Shown here piece by piece: positions 48,582 to 58,305 of a DNA stretch of 64,000 nt. Every line of letters starts with the position of its first letter. The stretch's first letter is position 1. This DNA is from an uncultured Draconibacterium sp. GTDB taxonomy: Bacteria; Bacteroidota; Bacteroidia; Bacteroidales; Prolixibacteraceae. The position numbers were made by a program, and so were the translations under genes. The notes beneath the pieces are model-generated. The model was not told where the DNA came from. It saw only the letters and a list, made by a program, of their open reading frames with translations, and did no database searches. The stretch covers positions 749,001 through 813,000 of the forward strand of contig NZ_OY776411.1 of NCBI RefSeq assembly GCF_963675585.1. The letters run 5' to 3'.

Positions 48582-49724
48582 ATGCAAACTCTACTAAAAA
48601 AAGTAACAACCATAATACTCATTGCCACATTGTTCTGTGCTTGCGAAAAAACAATCGATTTTGATAGCAATGTTGTGAAATCAAAAATTGTTGTGAATGG
48701 CATATTGAGGCCAGGCCTGAAAATACAAGCACAAATTGTTGGCAGTAGAAGCCAGCTATCGCCCGAAAACTTCTTTGAGTCGTTACCTGAAGCTCAAGCA
48801 GATTTATATGTAGATGGAACCTTTGTTGAAACGCTGACTTACGTCGGTAAGCTTGATACTTTTATAGAACATCTCGACTACGATGTTATTAATAAAACAC
48901 CTTACAATAATGGTGTTTATACCGGCCAAACAATAGCGCAGATTGGAAAAACGTATCGTTTAGAGATTTCGGCAAAGGGATACGATGCCGTAAGTTGTAA
49001 AACAACCGTACCTTTTCCTGTAAAAATTATGGATGCAGATACTTCAATACACGAAAAAAAAGAAGATGATTACACAATGAGTACACAGATTAAAGTTGCA
49101 ATTACTTTTAATGATCCGCCCAACATCAATAATTATTTTCGTATTCAAAAAGCAAGTTTTGCAGGAAATGTATATGCCTATTCGTATGGGCAGGATTCAA
49201 TTATTTATTCAGATACTATACTTACTCAATATGTACAAAACGAATGGGTTGATATTTCAGATCCTGTTTTTAATGAGAGCGATAATGAAGCCAATGAAAT
49301 TGTGATGGGAGCACCCCTGAATAACTATGCTATTTTTACAGATGAAATGTTCAGAAACAATCAGTATACTTTAACACTCAGTGAGTATTCCTATCAATAT
49401 TTAGATTTAAAATATCAGGACAATTTTAGGATAAATACAATTGTTTTGTGCACCTTAAGTGAGGAGTATTATAACTATTTAAATACTGCAAATTATCACC
49501 ATTGGTTTGAGGATGATTATTTTTCGGAGCCTGTTCCAGTCTATTCAAATGTTATTGGAGGAATGGGAATCTGGTGTGCCGAAAGTTTTGATGAATATGA
49601 ATACAAAACCGGAGAATATCCGCTGGCAGGAAAAACCTACATCGACTATTCTGATTTTAGAAATAATAATGATGGGAATTATGGTTACGGATATGGTTAC
49701 GGATCTTCACCCTATGGCTATTAA
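48582..49724 (+). CDS. DUF4249 lipoprotein paired with a TonB receptor
   Basis: A 380-residue lipoprotein (lipobox LFCACEKTIDFD). The DUF4249 pattern is KIVVNGILRPGLKIQAQIVGSR, a beta domain with DLYVDGTFVETL, YRLEISAKGYDAVSCKTTVPFPV, then a large C-terminal part with YFRIQKASFAGNVYAY and YSNVIGGMGIWCA near the end. The tail is a tyrosine/glycine stretch (YGYGYGYGSSPYGY) not seen in the other two DUF4249 proteins here. It is probably the extracellular partner of the TonB receptor, acting as SusD does for SusC, which is inference. Its stop overlaps the convergent DUF2892 gene. Confidence 0.82.
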   Translation: MQTLLKKVTTIILIATLFCACEKTIDFDSNVVKSKIVVNGILRPGLKIQAQIVGSRSQLSPENFFESLPEAQADLYVDGTFVETLTYVGKLDTFIEHLDYDVINKTPYNNGVYTGQTIAQIGKTYRLEISAKGYDAVSCKTTVPFPVKIMDADTSIHEKKEDDYTMSTQIKVAITFNDPPNINNYFRIQKASFAGNVYAYSYGQDSIIYSDTILTQYVQNEWVDISDPVFNESDNEANEIVMGAPLNNYAIFTDEMFRNNQYTLTLSEYSYQYLDLKYQDNFRINTIVLCTLSEEYYNYLNTANYHHWFEDDYFSEPVPVYSNVIGGMGIWCAESFDEYEYKTGEYPLAGKTYIDYSDFRNNNDGNYGYGYGYGSSPYGY

Positions 49725-49906
49725 TCTTCCTTTTCTGTTGAGATTTTTAAGGGCAAATACAGCGGACAAAATTTAAATAATCCGGTTGCCAGCGGAACAA
49801 TTCCAACCAAGCCCCACCAACTATCGAATACAACACCAACAATGGCAATTAGTAATCCAATAACAATTCGTACTAAGCGATCAACTGATCCAACATTACA
49901 TTTCAT
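49721..49906 (-). CDS. DUF2892 small membrane protein
   Basis: A 61-residue protein beginning MKCNVGSVDRLVRIVIGLL, the classic DUF2892 start, with two membrane helices and GLFKFCPLYLPLKIST (Cys in the CPLY motif). It is similar to the membrane part of YgaP. The stop codons of this gene and the convergent DUF4249 gene overlap in TTAA. Confidence 0.85.
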   Translation of the reverse strand: MKCNVGSVDRLVRIVIGLLIAIVGVVFDSWWGLVGIVPLATGLFKFCPLYLPLKISTEKED

Positions 49907-49958
49907 CTGTTTTATTTTTTAGTATTTGTAAGTTAAAACAATCGGGAAGTGATTGAGT

Positions 49959-50387
49959 TCAAAAGTGATCGTCAATTATGTTACAGGCTGTTTCAATAAA
50001 CAGCGGGCATTTGCTTTCAAATACACCTGCTTCCTTTGCCTCGGCTGCTATTTCGGGTATTGAAATGTCGTAACCAACTAATTCTTTACAGATTAGACTA
50101 CCGTGTTCTCCTTTGAATTTTTCGTTAAAGAGCTGGATTTTTTGTTTTGTGATGGCTTTTGCATCCGGATCGGATGTTGCGTGCCCGTGTTTCATCCCAA
50201 TTACCATGTAGGCGCCGGTTGCCGCGCCACAAGTTTCGGCACACGCCATACCACCTCCAAATCCACTGGCAATTTTAAGTGCGGTTTTTTCATCAAGTCC
50301 GATTTCTTCCGCATAAAGGCTAAAAACAGTTTGTGCACAGTTTACCAGCGCAAATCGTTCATCAACAAGGTCTGCTTTGTGTGTCAT
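49959..50387 (-). CDS. C_GCAxxG_C_C family protein
   Basis: A 142-residue protein named for its conserved cysteines: VNCAQTVF, then GGGMACAETCGAATGAYM, ICKELVGYDIS and KCPLFIETACNIIDD. These cysteines probably bind a metal or a redox cofactor. Members are often near redox genes. No partner can be assigned from the neighbours. Confidence 0.9.
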   Translation of the reverse strand: MTHKADLVDERFALVNCAQTVFSLYAEEIGLDEKTALKIASGFGGGMACAETCGAATGAYMVIGMKHGHATSDPDAKAITKQKIQLFNEKFKGEHGSLICKELVGYDISIPEIAAEAKEAGVFESKCPLFIETACNIIDDHF

Positions 50388-50416
50388 GTTTTTGTTTTAA
50401 AGATAGGTGTTTTTCA

Positions 50417-50450
50417 TAAAAAAAGCCCGAAGTTTTCACTCCGGACTTTC
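50417..50450 (-). terminator. pgk: Terminator downstream of pgk
   Basis: On the minus strand AAGTCCGGAGT pairs with ACTTCGGGCTT (two mismatches) around a short loop and is followed by TTTTTTATG. It lies between pgk and the next gene. Confidence 0.75.
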
Positions 50451-50473
50451 TGAAATTATTTTTCAGCTATTTT

Positions 50474-51670
50474 TTATTCTCCGCGAACAGCTGCAACACC
50501 AGGAAGCACTTTCCCTTCAAGGTATTCCAACAAAGCTCCACCTGCAGTTGAGATGTAAGATACACCATCGGTAAAACCAAATTGGTTCACACATGCTACC
50601 GAGTCGCCACCACCAACAAGCGAGAAAGCTCCTTTTTTAGTAGCCTCAACAATAGCGTTTCCAATTGCGATAGAACCTTCAGCAAAAGCCGGCATTTCGA
50701 AAACACCAATGGGGCCGTTCCAAAGAATTGTACCCGAGTTTTCGATCACCTTTTTGAAAATTTCAATTGTATCAGGACCGGCATCCAATCCCATCCATCC
50801 ATCTGGAATTTCATTCACAGGAATTGTTTTCACATTTGCATCGTTACTAAAAGCATCGGCAGCAATAACATCGGTGGCCATGTACAGATTTACACCTTTT
50901 TCCTTGGCCAGTTTTTCAATGTTTAATGCAGTTTCCAGGTAATCATCTTCACAAATCGAACTACCCACTTTTCCGCCGTGTGCTTTAATAAATGTAAATT
51001 TCATACCACCACCTAAAATCAGGTTGTCAACTTTGTCGAGCAGGTTTTCGATGATTGTAATTTTCGAAGACACTTTTGCTCCACCCATAATTGCAGTTAA
51101 CGGACGTTGTGGTGCTTTAACCACTTTATCAAGGCTTTCAACTTCGCTTTCAATTAAGTAACCAAACATTTTATCGTTCGGGAAAAATTTAGCAATAATT
51201 GCTGTTGAAGCGTGTGCACGGTGTGCAGTACCAAAAGCGTCGTTTACCCAACAGTCGCCGTTCTCAGCCAATTTTGCAGCAAATTCTTCGTCGCCGGCAG
51301 TTTCTTCTTTGTAAAAACGAAGGTTTTCAAGAATCAACACTTCACCCGGCTTTACATTAGCAGCCATCTCTTTTACTTCCTCGCCAATACAATCGGGAGC
51401 AATTTTAACAGTTGCACCACCCAGTAATTCCGATAAATGATTTACCAAAGGTTTAAGCGAAAATTTCTCTTCCGGTCCGTTTTTAGGACGACCAAGGTGA
51501 GACATGATTACGGGAGAACCACCACCTTCAATAATTTTTTTAATGGTTGGAAGCGCTGCGCGCATGCGAGTGTCATCAGTAATCTCAAAATTTTCGTTTA
51601 ATGGCACATTAAAATCAACACGAATAAGTGCTCTTTTGCCTTTAAAATCGTAGCTGCTAATAGTTTGCAT
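50474..51670 (-). CDS. pgk: Phosphoglycerate kinase
   Basis: A 398-residue glycolytic enzyme transferring phosphate from 1,3-bisphosphoglycerate to ADP. It has the substrate motif [34 protein letters not shown], the hinge region and the nucleotide loop [13 protein letters not shown] near the C-terminus. It stands alone with a -7 box upstream and a terminator downstream. Confidence 0.97.
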   Translation of the reverse strand: MQTISSYDFKGKRALIRVDFNVPLNENFEITDDTRMRAALPTIKKIIEGGGSPVIMSHLGRPKNGPEEKFSLKPLVNHLSELLGGATVKIAPDCIGEEVKEMAANVKPGEVLILENLRFYKEETAGDEEFAAKLAENGDCWVNDAFGTAHRAHASTAIIAKFFPNDKMFGYLIESEVESLDKVVKAPQRPLTAIMGGAKVSSKITIIENLLDKVDNLILGGGMKFTFIKAHGGKVGSSICEDDYLETALNIEKLAKEKGVNLYMATDVIAADAFSNDANVKTIPVNEIPDGWMGLDAGPDTIEIFKKVIENSGTILWNGPIGVFEMPAFAEGSIAIGNAIVEATKKGAFSLVGGGDSVACVNQFGFTDGVSYISTAGGALLEYLEGKVLPGVAAVRGE

Positions 51671-51707
51671 AATATTTTATTTTTAAAGTTTTTTTGAAAA
51701 AATCAAC

Positions 51708-51715
51708 CAAAGTTA
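51708..51715 (-). promoter_or_regulatory. pgk: -7 promoter box (TAACTTTG) for pgk
   Basis: On the minus strand TAACTTTG fits TAnnTTTG and lies 38 bp before the pgk start. Confidence 0.45.
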
Positions 51716-51916
51716 AAAATTAATGCATCGAAAAAACAGGGGGTATTTTATCATTCACATAATTTAATGTTGGGGTAACCTGAGTGTAAGCACTTTAAGT
51801 TAATTTTTAAGCGTCAAAATTTATTCGCTATAATATTTGTTCCCTGTAATAAGAAATGCAGAACATTTTTGTAACAGATTTCTCAGTCGTTCCTCCTTCG
51901 AAACGACAGAAAGTGC

Positions 51917-51924
51917 TATTTTTG
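51917..51924 (+). promoter_or_regulatory. holB: -7 promoter box (TATTTTTG) almost touching holB
   Basis: TATTTTTG fits TAnnTTTG and ends 4 bp before the holB ATG, so transcripts from it would be nearly leaderless. Confidence 0.4.
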
Positions 51925-51928
51925 GGCT

Positions 51929-53053
51929 ATGTTTTTTAAAGATGTAGTTGGACAAGACGAGATAAAAAAGCGCCTTATACGGTCGGTGCAGGAGCAGCGA
52001 ATCAGTCATGCTCAGTTGTTTTCGGGTCATTCCGGAACGGGAAAATTGCCAATGGCACTGGCTTATGCGCAATACATTTCGTGCAAAAACCGCAGCGACG
52101 AAGATTCGTGTGGTGTTTGTCCCAGTTGCCATAAATACCAGAAACTGGCACACCCCGACCTGCATTTTGTGTTTCCAATTTACAACGCCAAACAGTTTAA
52201 CAAACCGGTAAGCGACGATTTTCTTCCACAATGGCGGACCATGGTAAATGCCAATCCGTATTTTGAGCTAAGTCAGTGGCTGGGCCACATTGACGCAGGA
52301 AATGCACAAGGCGAAATTTACGAGCGCGAAAGTGAATCGATTTTGCGCAAACTGAACCTAAAATCGTTTGAAGCCGAATTTAAAGTGATGATTATTTGGT
52401 TGCCTGAAAAAATGAACCAGGCCTGCTCGAACAAGTTGCTGAAAATGATTGAAGAGCCACCAAGTAAAACACTGTTTTTACTGATTACCGAAAACGAAGA
52501 GGGTGTAATCGGAACCATCCGTTCGCGGGCGCAACTGGTAAAATTTCCGTTTGTTAGCAACGCAGCATTAAAAGAAGCGCTTTTAAAAATGGAAGGTGTT
52601 GATCCGGAAATTGTGCCCGATGCCGTGCATTTGGCTGCCGGAAGCTACATTAAAGCTTTGGAATATTTAACTCCGGGCGACGACGAACAATTCTATTTTC
52701 AAAAGTTTCAGGAAATGATGCGTTTTGCCTATGCCCGAAAAGTGAGCGAGTTGATTGTGTGGGCCGACGAAATGGCAAAAATTGGCCGCGACAAACAAAA
52801 AGCCTACTTTGCTGCCGCACTGCGTTTGGTGCGCGAATATTTTGTTTCGAACCTAAAACGAAGCGAAATTACCTACATGAACCGTGAAGAAAAAGAGTGG
52901 GCCAAAAAATTTGCTCCTTTTATTAACGAACGAAACATTGTGGCTTTTGCCGACGAGTTTGAACTGGCCATTAAACACATTTCCATGAACGGTAATCCGC
53001 GTATTATTTTTATGGATACCGGACTACGGATGGTGAGGCTGATAAAACGATAG
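51929..53053 (+). CDS. holB: DNA polymerase III delta' subunit
   Basis: A 374-residue clamp-loader AAA+ subunit. It has FKDVVGQDEIKKRLIRSV, a degenerate Walker A (GHSGTGKLPMAL), the zinc-binding cysteines CKNRSDEDSCGVCPSC, and MNQACSNKLLKMIEEPPSKTLFLLITENEEGVIGTIRSRAQ with the sensor 1 region. The C-terminal helical domain carries KRSEITYMNREEKEWAKKFAPFINERN. It helps load the sliding clamp. It is followed by a terminator. Confidence 0.93.
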   Translation: MFFKDVVGQDEIKKRLIRSVQEQRISHAQLFSGHSGTGKLPMALAYAQYISCKNRSDEDSCGVCPSCHKYQKLAHPDLHFVFPIYNAKQFNKPVSDDFLPQWRTMVNANPYFELSQWLGHIDAGNAQGEIYERESESILRKLNLKSFEAEFKVMIIWLPEKMNQACSNKLLKMIEEPPSKTLFLLITENEEGVIGTIRSRAQLVKFPFVSNAALKEALLKMEGVDPEIVPDAVHLAAGSYIKALEYLTPGDDEQFYFQKFQEMMRFAYARKVSELIVWADEMAKIGRDKQKAYFAAALRLVREYFVSNLKRSEITYMNREEKEWAKKFAPFINERNIVAFADEFELAIKHISMNGNPRIIFMDTGLRMVRLIKR

Positions 53054-53071
53054 TAAAGTTGTTTGATATTG

Positions 53072-53107
53072 AAAAAACCTCGTGAAAATGGTATCACGAG
53101 GTTTTTT
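53072..53107. terminator. Terminator between holB and the barrel gene of cassette A
   Basis: AAAACCTCGTG pairs with CACGAGGTTTT around an AAAATGGTAT loop and is flanked by A and T runs, so it could serve both converging transcripts. It ends the long leftward TonB cassette region. Confidence 0.85.
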
Positions 53108-53111
53108 GTTA

Positions 53112-53783
53112 TTAGTTGGACCCAAATATCGAATACGAAAGATGAAACATTAGCATTCGGTTTTTGTATATCTGGCCGTAGCTGTCACCTATATTTTTTA
53201 TTGCACCCATCCCCTGTTCTTTAAAACCCTGTGTGTAATTTAATGAAGCCTGCAGTTTTGGACTAAGCTTATACCCCAGCCCGACAATCCAGTCAAACTC
53301 TTGTTTTTCGTTTACAAAGTTATGATAAGGTGCATTTACATCTTCCGATAACTGGTCGCCTGTAACTTTACCATAGTTTAAAATCCAGGCGGATTCAATG
53401 CCAGCTTCAACCGAAAGTTTTTTAGTAAGCAGGTAGCTCAGTTTTAAAGGAAGGATTAAGTAGTGTTGTTTGTAAGTATGGGTTTCTGTCTCTGAACCAT
53501 ACCCATAATCATATCCGTCTATTGGCGTATAAATCCATGTTGTGTTTTCGTTCGATTTATAGCGATAACCGGCCTGTAAAGTCGCAGCAAATTTTGCGGT
53601 AATGTTATATTGTATAAAACCACCCCCACCAAAGGCAGCATTATTGTTAAAACTATCACCTGAATACGTTTTTTTTGGGAAAAAGTATCCTCCCTCGGCA
53701 TAAATGCCTGTTGAGAAATTGTTTTGAGCAAAGGAGAAATAACCTGCAAATAACAGGAATAAAATAATTGTAATCTGTTTCAT
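53112..53783 (-). CDS. Outer-membrane beta-barrel protein, cassette A
   Basis: A 223-residue protein with signal peptide MKQITIILFLLFAGYFSFAQ. The mature chain alternates strands and ends MLMFHLSYSIFGSN, as in small barrels of the OmpW/OmpA or PorT-like kind. From FSTGIYAEGG onward it is almost identical in DNA (602 bp, 5 differences) to the barrel of cassette B, while the signal peptides differ. It follows the TonB receptor by 40 bp and is the last gene of cassette A. Its job is unknown; a structural partner of the receptor is possible. Confidence 0.8.
   Translation of the reverse strand: MKQITIILFLLFAGYFSFAQNNFSTGIYAEGGYFFPKKTYSGDSFNNNAAFGGGGFIQYNITAKFAATLQAGYRYKSNENTTWIYTPIDGYDYGYGSETETHTYKQHYLILPLKLSYLLTKKLSVEAGIESAWILNYGKVTGDQLSEDVNAPYHNFVNEKQEFDWIVGLGYKLSPKLQASLNYTQGFKEQGMGAIKNIGDSYGQIYKNRMLMFHLSYSIFGSN
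53116..53717. repeat. 602-bp direct repeat, copy A
   Basis: It matches 58671-59272 without gaps, with 5 substitutions counted by eye. It covers the mature part of the barrel gene and stops right at the signal peptide junction. Confidence 0.9.
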
Positions 53784-53823
53784 TGTTGTTTGTGTGAAAT
53801 GAAGTATTTATAATTCTAGATTT

Positions 53824-56136
53824 TCAGAATGTGTATTTATAACCGATTGATGGAACTATTGGAAATATGGACACCTGCTTTACTTTCCCATGGGTATCTT
53901 TATAAAAGTACCAGGGATTCATCCGGTTATAAACATTATATATGGAAAATGACCAGGTGTGAGTCTTACCATAGCTTTTTACTCTTTTAGTATTATAACC
54001 GATATCAAGATGATGAAATAATGGCATCCTAAAGTTGTTAGGATAATCATATGTTTGTCTTGTCCCGGTCCAGTCTGGTACTCCTCCCAAATAGTCTTCC
54101 ATACCCGGCATGGGCAAGCCCTGATATTCTACATCGGGAATGCTTAAGTTGTTTCCTGACTGAAGGGTAAATCCAAAGGAGAATGTTTTCTCTTGCCACT
54201 CCGACTTAAATAATTGATATTCTCCTACCAAAGATACATCGTGTCTTCTGTCGTATTTATAGGGAAACCAGTCTCCTTCATTTACTTCATTAAATTGTCG
54301 TTCAGACCAGGCCAGAGTATATGAAAGCATTCCGGTTAATAGCCCCTTCTCTTTTTTCACCATAAACTCGGCACCGTAGGCTTTACCTTGTCCAACATTA
54401 ATGTTTTCAATCCAGTTTTTATTCTGCGAACTTAAAAATACGGCTCCTTCTTCGAATCGGATCACATCTTTCATTTCTTTATAGTAGGCTTCTACTCCAA
54501 ATGAATAATCTATTAAGTGTTTTTCAATACCTGCCGATAATTGCCAGCCTTTTTGAGGAGCAACTACATCGGTTGAGCCAACCCATAAATCGGTGGGCAA
54601 GCCAAGTGAAGAATTAGACAGCAGATGAATAAATTGCGACATTTGGGTGAAAGCAACATTTCCGGAAAGCCCGTTATCCGCATTATATTTGAATGCAAGC
54701 CTTGGCTCAAAAGAAATATAATTCTTTTTTCCTGTATCATATAGAACAGCTCTTAATCCAATATTAGCCTTAAAACGGTCAATTATCAGTTCGTTCTCAC
54801 CATAAAACTCCAAATTTTTGGCTGTATTTTTATCTTCCTGGTTCCGATTGGTTTCAAATTCATCGTCGACAGTTTGAACAATATTTGGGGCAAAATGCAT
54901 TAGAGTTGCCTTACTTCCCAATCTTAATGTGTAGTTTGGCGATAGGTACCAGTCGATATCGGTTGTTAAGCTTAAATCGTTTAACGACGAATTTGCATTG
55001 TATTTGGTATAACGTTCTTCTGATTCCGACTCAACCAAATTTGTTAAATCGTAATGACTATAATAGACAGAAGTATTAAAAAAAAGTTTTTGAGAGAGTT
55101 GATGATTCAACCGAAGCACTGAGGTTAGGTTTCCCCATTTATAGTAATATTCATTGCTTATACCATCCTGGTTGTCTTTACTAAATTGCTTATCCCGGCC
55201 TGAATATACGCTTAAATAGATTCTATTCTTGGGATTAATAAGCCAATTGGCTTTTGCATTGAGGTCGTAAAATTTGAATCCACCAGTATTTTCAAGACCA
55301 ATTAATTTCTGATACAGGACCATCGGTACGTCGAGCATTGTTCTTCTGAATGAAACGATATAAGCTGCTTTGTCTTTAACAATAGGAGCTTCATAGGTCA
55401 TGCGTGCAGAAATGGGACTAACGGATAACACACCGTGTTGGCGTTGCATATTCCCTTCTTTCATATTTATATCCAAGACTGATGACAACCTGCCACCGTA
55501 ACGGGCTGGGATGCCACCTTTGTATAAGGACACATTCTTTATGGCGTCGCTGTTAAATACTGACAAAAACCCGAATAGATGATTTACATTATAAACAGGC
55601 ACTCCATCTAAAAGAATAAGGTTTTGGTCAGCACTTCCTCCACGAACGCTATAACCAGTTGTGTTTTCGGCTCCTCCTTTAATTCCCGGTAAAAACTGGA
55701 TGGATTTTAATAAATCCTGTTCGCCAAGTATTGCCGGCATCCTGTTTATTGCTTCCATACCGGGGGTGAAATGACTTAAGGACGATACGGCATTGTTCCC
55801 ACCTGGTTTGCTGGCTGTCACCTGCACTTCGTTCAGCTCCAATCCAAGGGATAAGCTGATGTTAATTACTGTATCCGAGGACAAATTAATTTCCTTACAA
55901 GCAGGTTTATAGCCAATATACCGGCACGACAAACCATATCTTCCTGCAGGTAACGTTAAGCTGTAGAACCCGTATTGGTTTGAGGCAACACCACGAGCTT
56001 TATCTACCAGCACATTAGCGCCAATTAAACGCTCTCCTGACATATTATCTTCGACATAGCCACTAATCGTAAACCTTTCCTGCGCCGCTGTGACAAAAGA
56101 GAACAATATCAAAATAGAGAAGATTAGTTTTCGCAT
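53824..56136 (-). CDS. TonB-dependent receptor, cassette A
   Basis: A 770-residue outer-membrane receptor with a signal peptide and a carboxypeptidase-regulatory domain (RFTISGYVEDNMSGERLIGANVLV..NQYGFYSLTLPAGRYGLSCRYIGY). The plug carries EQDLLKSIQFLPGIKGGAENTTGYSVRGGSADQNLILLDGVPVYNVNHLFGFLSVFN, and the barrel ends VPSIGYKYTF. It starts 1 bp after the DUF4249 stop. It is clearly related to the receptors of cassette B and at 46158, but far more diverged than the flanking barrel genes. Confidence 0.92.
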   Translation of the reverse strand: MRKLIFSILILFSFVTAAQERFTISGYVEDNMSGERLIGANVLVDKARGVASNQYGFYSLTLPAGRYGLSCRYIGYKPACKEINLSSDTVINISLSLGLELNEVQVTASKPGGNNAVSSLSHFTPGMEAINRMPAILGEQDLLKSIQFLPGIKGGAENTTGYSVRGGSADQNLILLDGVPVYNVNHLFGFLSVFNSDAIKNVSLYKGGIPARYGGRLSSVLDINMKEGNMQRQHGVLSVSPISARMTYEAPIVKDKAAYIVSFRRTMLDVPMVLYQKLIGLENTGGFKFYDLNAKANWLINPKNRIYLSVYSGRDKQFSKDNQDGISNEYYYKWGNLTSVLRLNHQLSQKLFFNTSVYYSHYDLTNLVESESEERYTKYNANSSLNDLSLTTDIDWYLSPNYTLRLGSKATLMHFAPNIVQTVDDEFETNRNQEDKNTAKNLEFYGENELIIDRFKANIGLRAVLYDTGKKNYISFEPRLAFKYNADNGLSGNVAFTQMSQFIHLLSNSSLGLPTDLWVGSTDVVAPQKGWQLSAGIEKHLIDYSFGVEAYYKEMKDVIRFEEGAVFLSSQNKNWIENINVGQGKAYGAEFMVKKEKGLLTGMLSYTLAWSERQFNEVNEGDWFPYKYDRRHDVSLVGEYQLFKSEWQEKTFSFGFTLQSGNNLSIPDVEYQGLPMPGMEDYLGGVPDWTGTRQTYDYPNNFRMPLFHHLDIGYNTKRVKSYGKTHTWSFSIYNVYNRMNPWYFYKDTHGKVKQVSIFPIVPSIGYKYTF

Positions 56137-56137
56137 G

Positions 56138-56968
56138 TTAAAATTTTATTTGTGTTGCGGCAACTGCCCCGAAAATTCCATAACCATTCTCTATGTTGCT
56201 GTAAATCTGCACAGGTTCGCGAAACGGGAGGTCTTTTTCTGAATTAAGCCGGGCTTTTAAAGTTGATTTTAAATACTTATCATACTCTGGATCGCATGAC
56301 CACAAGTACCATTTTATACCAGACCTTCTCTCAAATGTCAAATCCATATCTTGCCCATTATAACCTACATCAGAAAAACGCAAATAGTAATAATAAATAT
56401 AGCCGTACTCCGATTCGGCATCAATGTCGCGGTTAAAATCATCGATAAAAACGGCATTGGTTTCAATACTGTTCATCCAGTAGTAGTTTGTTTCGTTTGG
56501 GTTGTCGTGTACGGACATATCAACTCGGACGAAAACTCTACTCCCGGCAGCTGGTGAAGAAATATGTGTAGTATCGGCTATCCAACTAACGGAAGCACGA
56601 CCGGGAACAGTGGTAGTTGCACGGATTTTATTGCGCCCATTATGATTAACAACCATATTGTAACTTATCCCTTCAAGGGGTTGGTAGTTTAACTGATACC
56701 TGCCGCTACCCAATGAAACTAGAGTATCGTGAAATCCGTTATCAGTATAAAGTTCCAGGGTTGCATTATCAACAGTATTGAAGTTGCTACTATTTTCGAC
56801 ATCCCTAGACAATGTAAGGCTTGCCGTAACCAGTGAATCTGGATTTAAAATACAGTTTAAACACAGTTTTTCTGGGTGACCAGTTTCGATGAGAACTTCC
56901 TTTTCACAGGAAATAAAAAATACCAGCGGGGTAATAAGGCATATTAAGATCAATCGTTTTCTATACAT
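56138..56968 (-). CDS. DUF4249 lipoprotein, cassette A
   Basis: A 276-residue lipoprotein from MYRKRLILICLITPLVFFISC, with Cys then EKEVLIE. The earlier Met at 56995 would put a polar stretch before the signal. It keeps the DUF4249 layout (KLCLNCILNPDSLVTASLTLSRDVEN; LELYTDNGFHDTLVSLGSGRYQLNYQP; VPGRASVSWI; final IYSNIENGYGIFGAVAATQI). It is shorter than the copy at 48582. The TonB receptor starts 1 bp later, so the two are translationally linked and probably form a complex. Confidence 0.82.
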   Translation of the reverse strand: MYRKRLILICLITPLVFFISCEKEVLIETGHPEKLCLNCILNPDSLVTASLTLSRDVENSSNFNTVDNATLELYTDNGFHDTLVSLGSGRYQLNYQPLEGISYNMVVNHNGRNKIRATTTVPGRASVSWIADTTHISSPAAGSRVFVRVDMSVHDNPNETNYYWMNSIETNAVFIDDFNRDIDAESEYGYIYYYYLRFSDVGYNGQDMDLTFERRSGIKWYLWSCDPEYDKYLKSTLKARLNSEKDLPFREPVQIYSNIENGYGIFGAVAATQIKF

Positions 56969-57126
56969 AGCTATAGGTTTCTGTTTCTGAGCCAATGCTT
57001 TTTGTTTACGAATATTAACATAGTTTATTGTTTGTCTAAATTTTTCAAAACAATGTTAAACTAAATAAAAAGTAAACTATCAGTTAATCGGAAGAAAAAT
57101 ATTTTTCATGGCGGAAGAGAGAAATA

Positions 57127-57146
57127 GGGCAGGAAAACTCCTGCCC
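57127..57146. promoter_or_regulatory. Intercistronic hairpin, cassette A
   Basis: GGGCAGGA-AAAC-TCCTGCCC is a perfect 8-bp stem. It lies between the first gene (stop 57163) and the DUF4249 gene (start 56968), with no T run on the minus strand. A different hairpin occupies the same position in cassette B. Confidence 0.55.
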
Positions 57147-57162
57147 GTTCTGAGTTTAATTG

Positions 57163-58305
57163 TTATTCGTATGTTGGTGTACTTGTTGATGGCCATGGGT
57201 TACCCGGAGCTGATGAAAAACCGGAATGCTCAGCATACTCAATATAATATGCTCTACTTATGTCAAATCCTTGGCAAGAAGTTTTCACGGACAAACTTAA
57301 ATCTCTTTGGTCTAACAATGAAGGAGGGGTTGGATTTTGTCCATATAACGTTGTTGTGATGTAATATTTAGCCAACCTTACCCTTCCGGTCTTTCTGTCA
57401 GGACTTGTAATATGTGTATAAGGATCATATTTAATTGTTGGATCACTGCCTACTTTAAACTTTAAATCATCGAAATAGTACTTAGTGGTATAACTATTCC
57501 ATCCTGTCCATGTCTTTTTATGGCATCGTTGTTGAAAATATACATAAAAACCCAATTCATAATGATAGCCATTACTGTAATATCCAAGATAAGTCCTATA
57601 GTTTTCATAAACCAGTTCATTAATCATCCTGCGTTTGCTTACACCACTAACCATGTGCCATGGTTCATTTTGCCTACCTAAAGGATCATAGTCAGGGAAA
57701 TTATCAACTACAAAATCGTCTACAGTTGTGGATTTTAGAGTTGTGGAGATAATCACATTATTGTTATCAATATTCTCTTGCAGATTACTAAGTGCATTAA
57801 TATCGCCATTTTTCACAAGAATTTGGTTCTCCTTTGTGTATTTTATGAGAGATGGTCCAATTTTAACCAAACCTTTATTGTTGAGCACAGGTAAAAAGTG
57901 GATTGTAGCATATGGATAATTTATTGAATTATCTTCTGTGTCCGAATTATTGAATTTGAGCTTCTCAAAATTTCTACTTTTAAAAGAAAGAAATTCTTCA
58001 TATGAACTTAGATTCTCATATTCTGAAAAAAGTTGCTCAAATTCGCTTCTTGCAGAAATAACGTTCATTGATTTTTCCCAAGCTTCAATTTCCAGAGTTG
58101 TCATTTTAGATAACATCTGAATGATACTATCAACAGCCTCAATATTCTTAAACACCAGATACCCATTCTCCGAATACACATCCGGTTTAACAGCTTCTTG
58201 CTGTTGTACATCGATACTTTGATCGATTAGTTCATCACTTTTTTGGCAAGCATTAAAAATGCTTAATACTACTGCTGCCATAGCAAACCATACTAATTTT
58301 TTCAT
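57163..58305 (-). CDS. Surface-type lipoprotein with conserved anchor and variable body, cassette A
   Basis: A 380-residue lipoprotein (MKKLVWFAMAAVVLSIFNAC). After the lipid-bearing Cys comes QKSDE, one residue from the QKDDE surface-export consensus described in Capnocytophaga. The first 52 residues are almost identical to the product at 62682-63719. After that the bodies diverge: this one has FVVDNFPDYDPLGRQNEPWHMVSG and ends PGNPWPSTSTPTYE. Both share a coiled helical region (ARSEFEQLFSEYENLSSYEEFLSFKSR) and beta-rich ends. A DUF4848-like family is possible but not certain. It opens the cassette and has the shared leader upstream. Confidence 0.75.
   Translation of the reverse strand: MKKLVWFAMAAVVLSIFNACQKSDELIDQSIDVQQQEAVKPDVYSENGYLVFKNIEAVDSIIQMLSKMTTLEIEAWEKSMNVISARSEFEQLFSEYENLSSYEEFLSFKSRNFEKLKFNNSDTEDNSINYPYATIHFLPVLNNKGLVKIGPSLIKYTKENQILVKNGDINALSNLQENIDNNNVIISTTLKSTTVDDFVVDNFPDYDPLGRQNEPWHMVSGVSKRRMINELVYENYRTYLGYYSNGYHYELGFYVYFQQRCHKKTWTGWNSYTTKYYFDDLKFKVGSDPTIKYDPYTHITSPDRKTGRVRLAKYYITTTLYGQNPTPPSLLDQRDLSLSVKTSCQGFDISRAYYIEYAEHSGFSSAPGNPWPSTSTPTYE

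Noticed and set aside
57108-57359. 83-codon plus-strand frame under the cassette A lipoprotein gene
   Set aside because: It overlaps the conserved minus-strand gene in another frame and covers the intercistronic hairpin. It has no features of its own.
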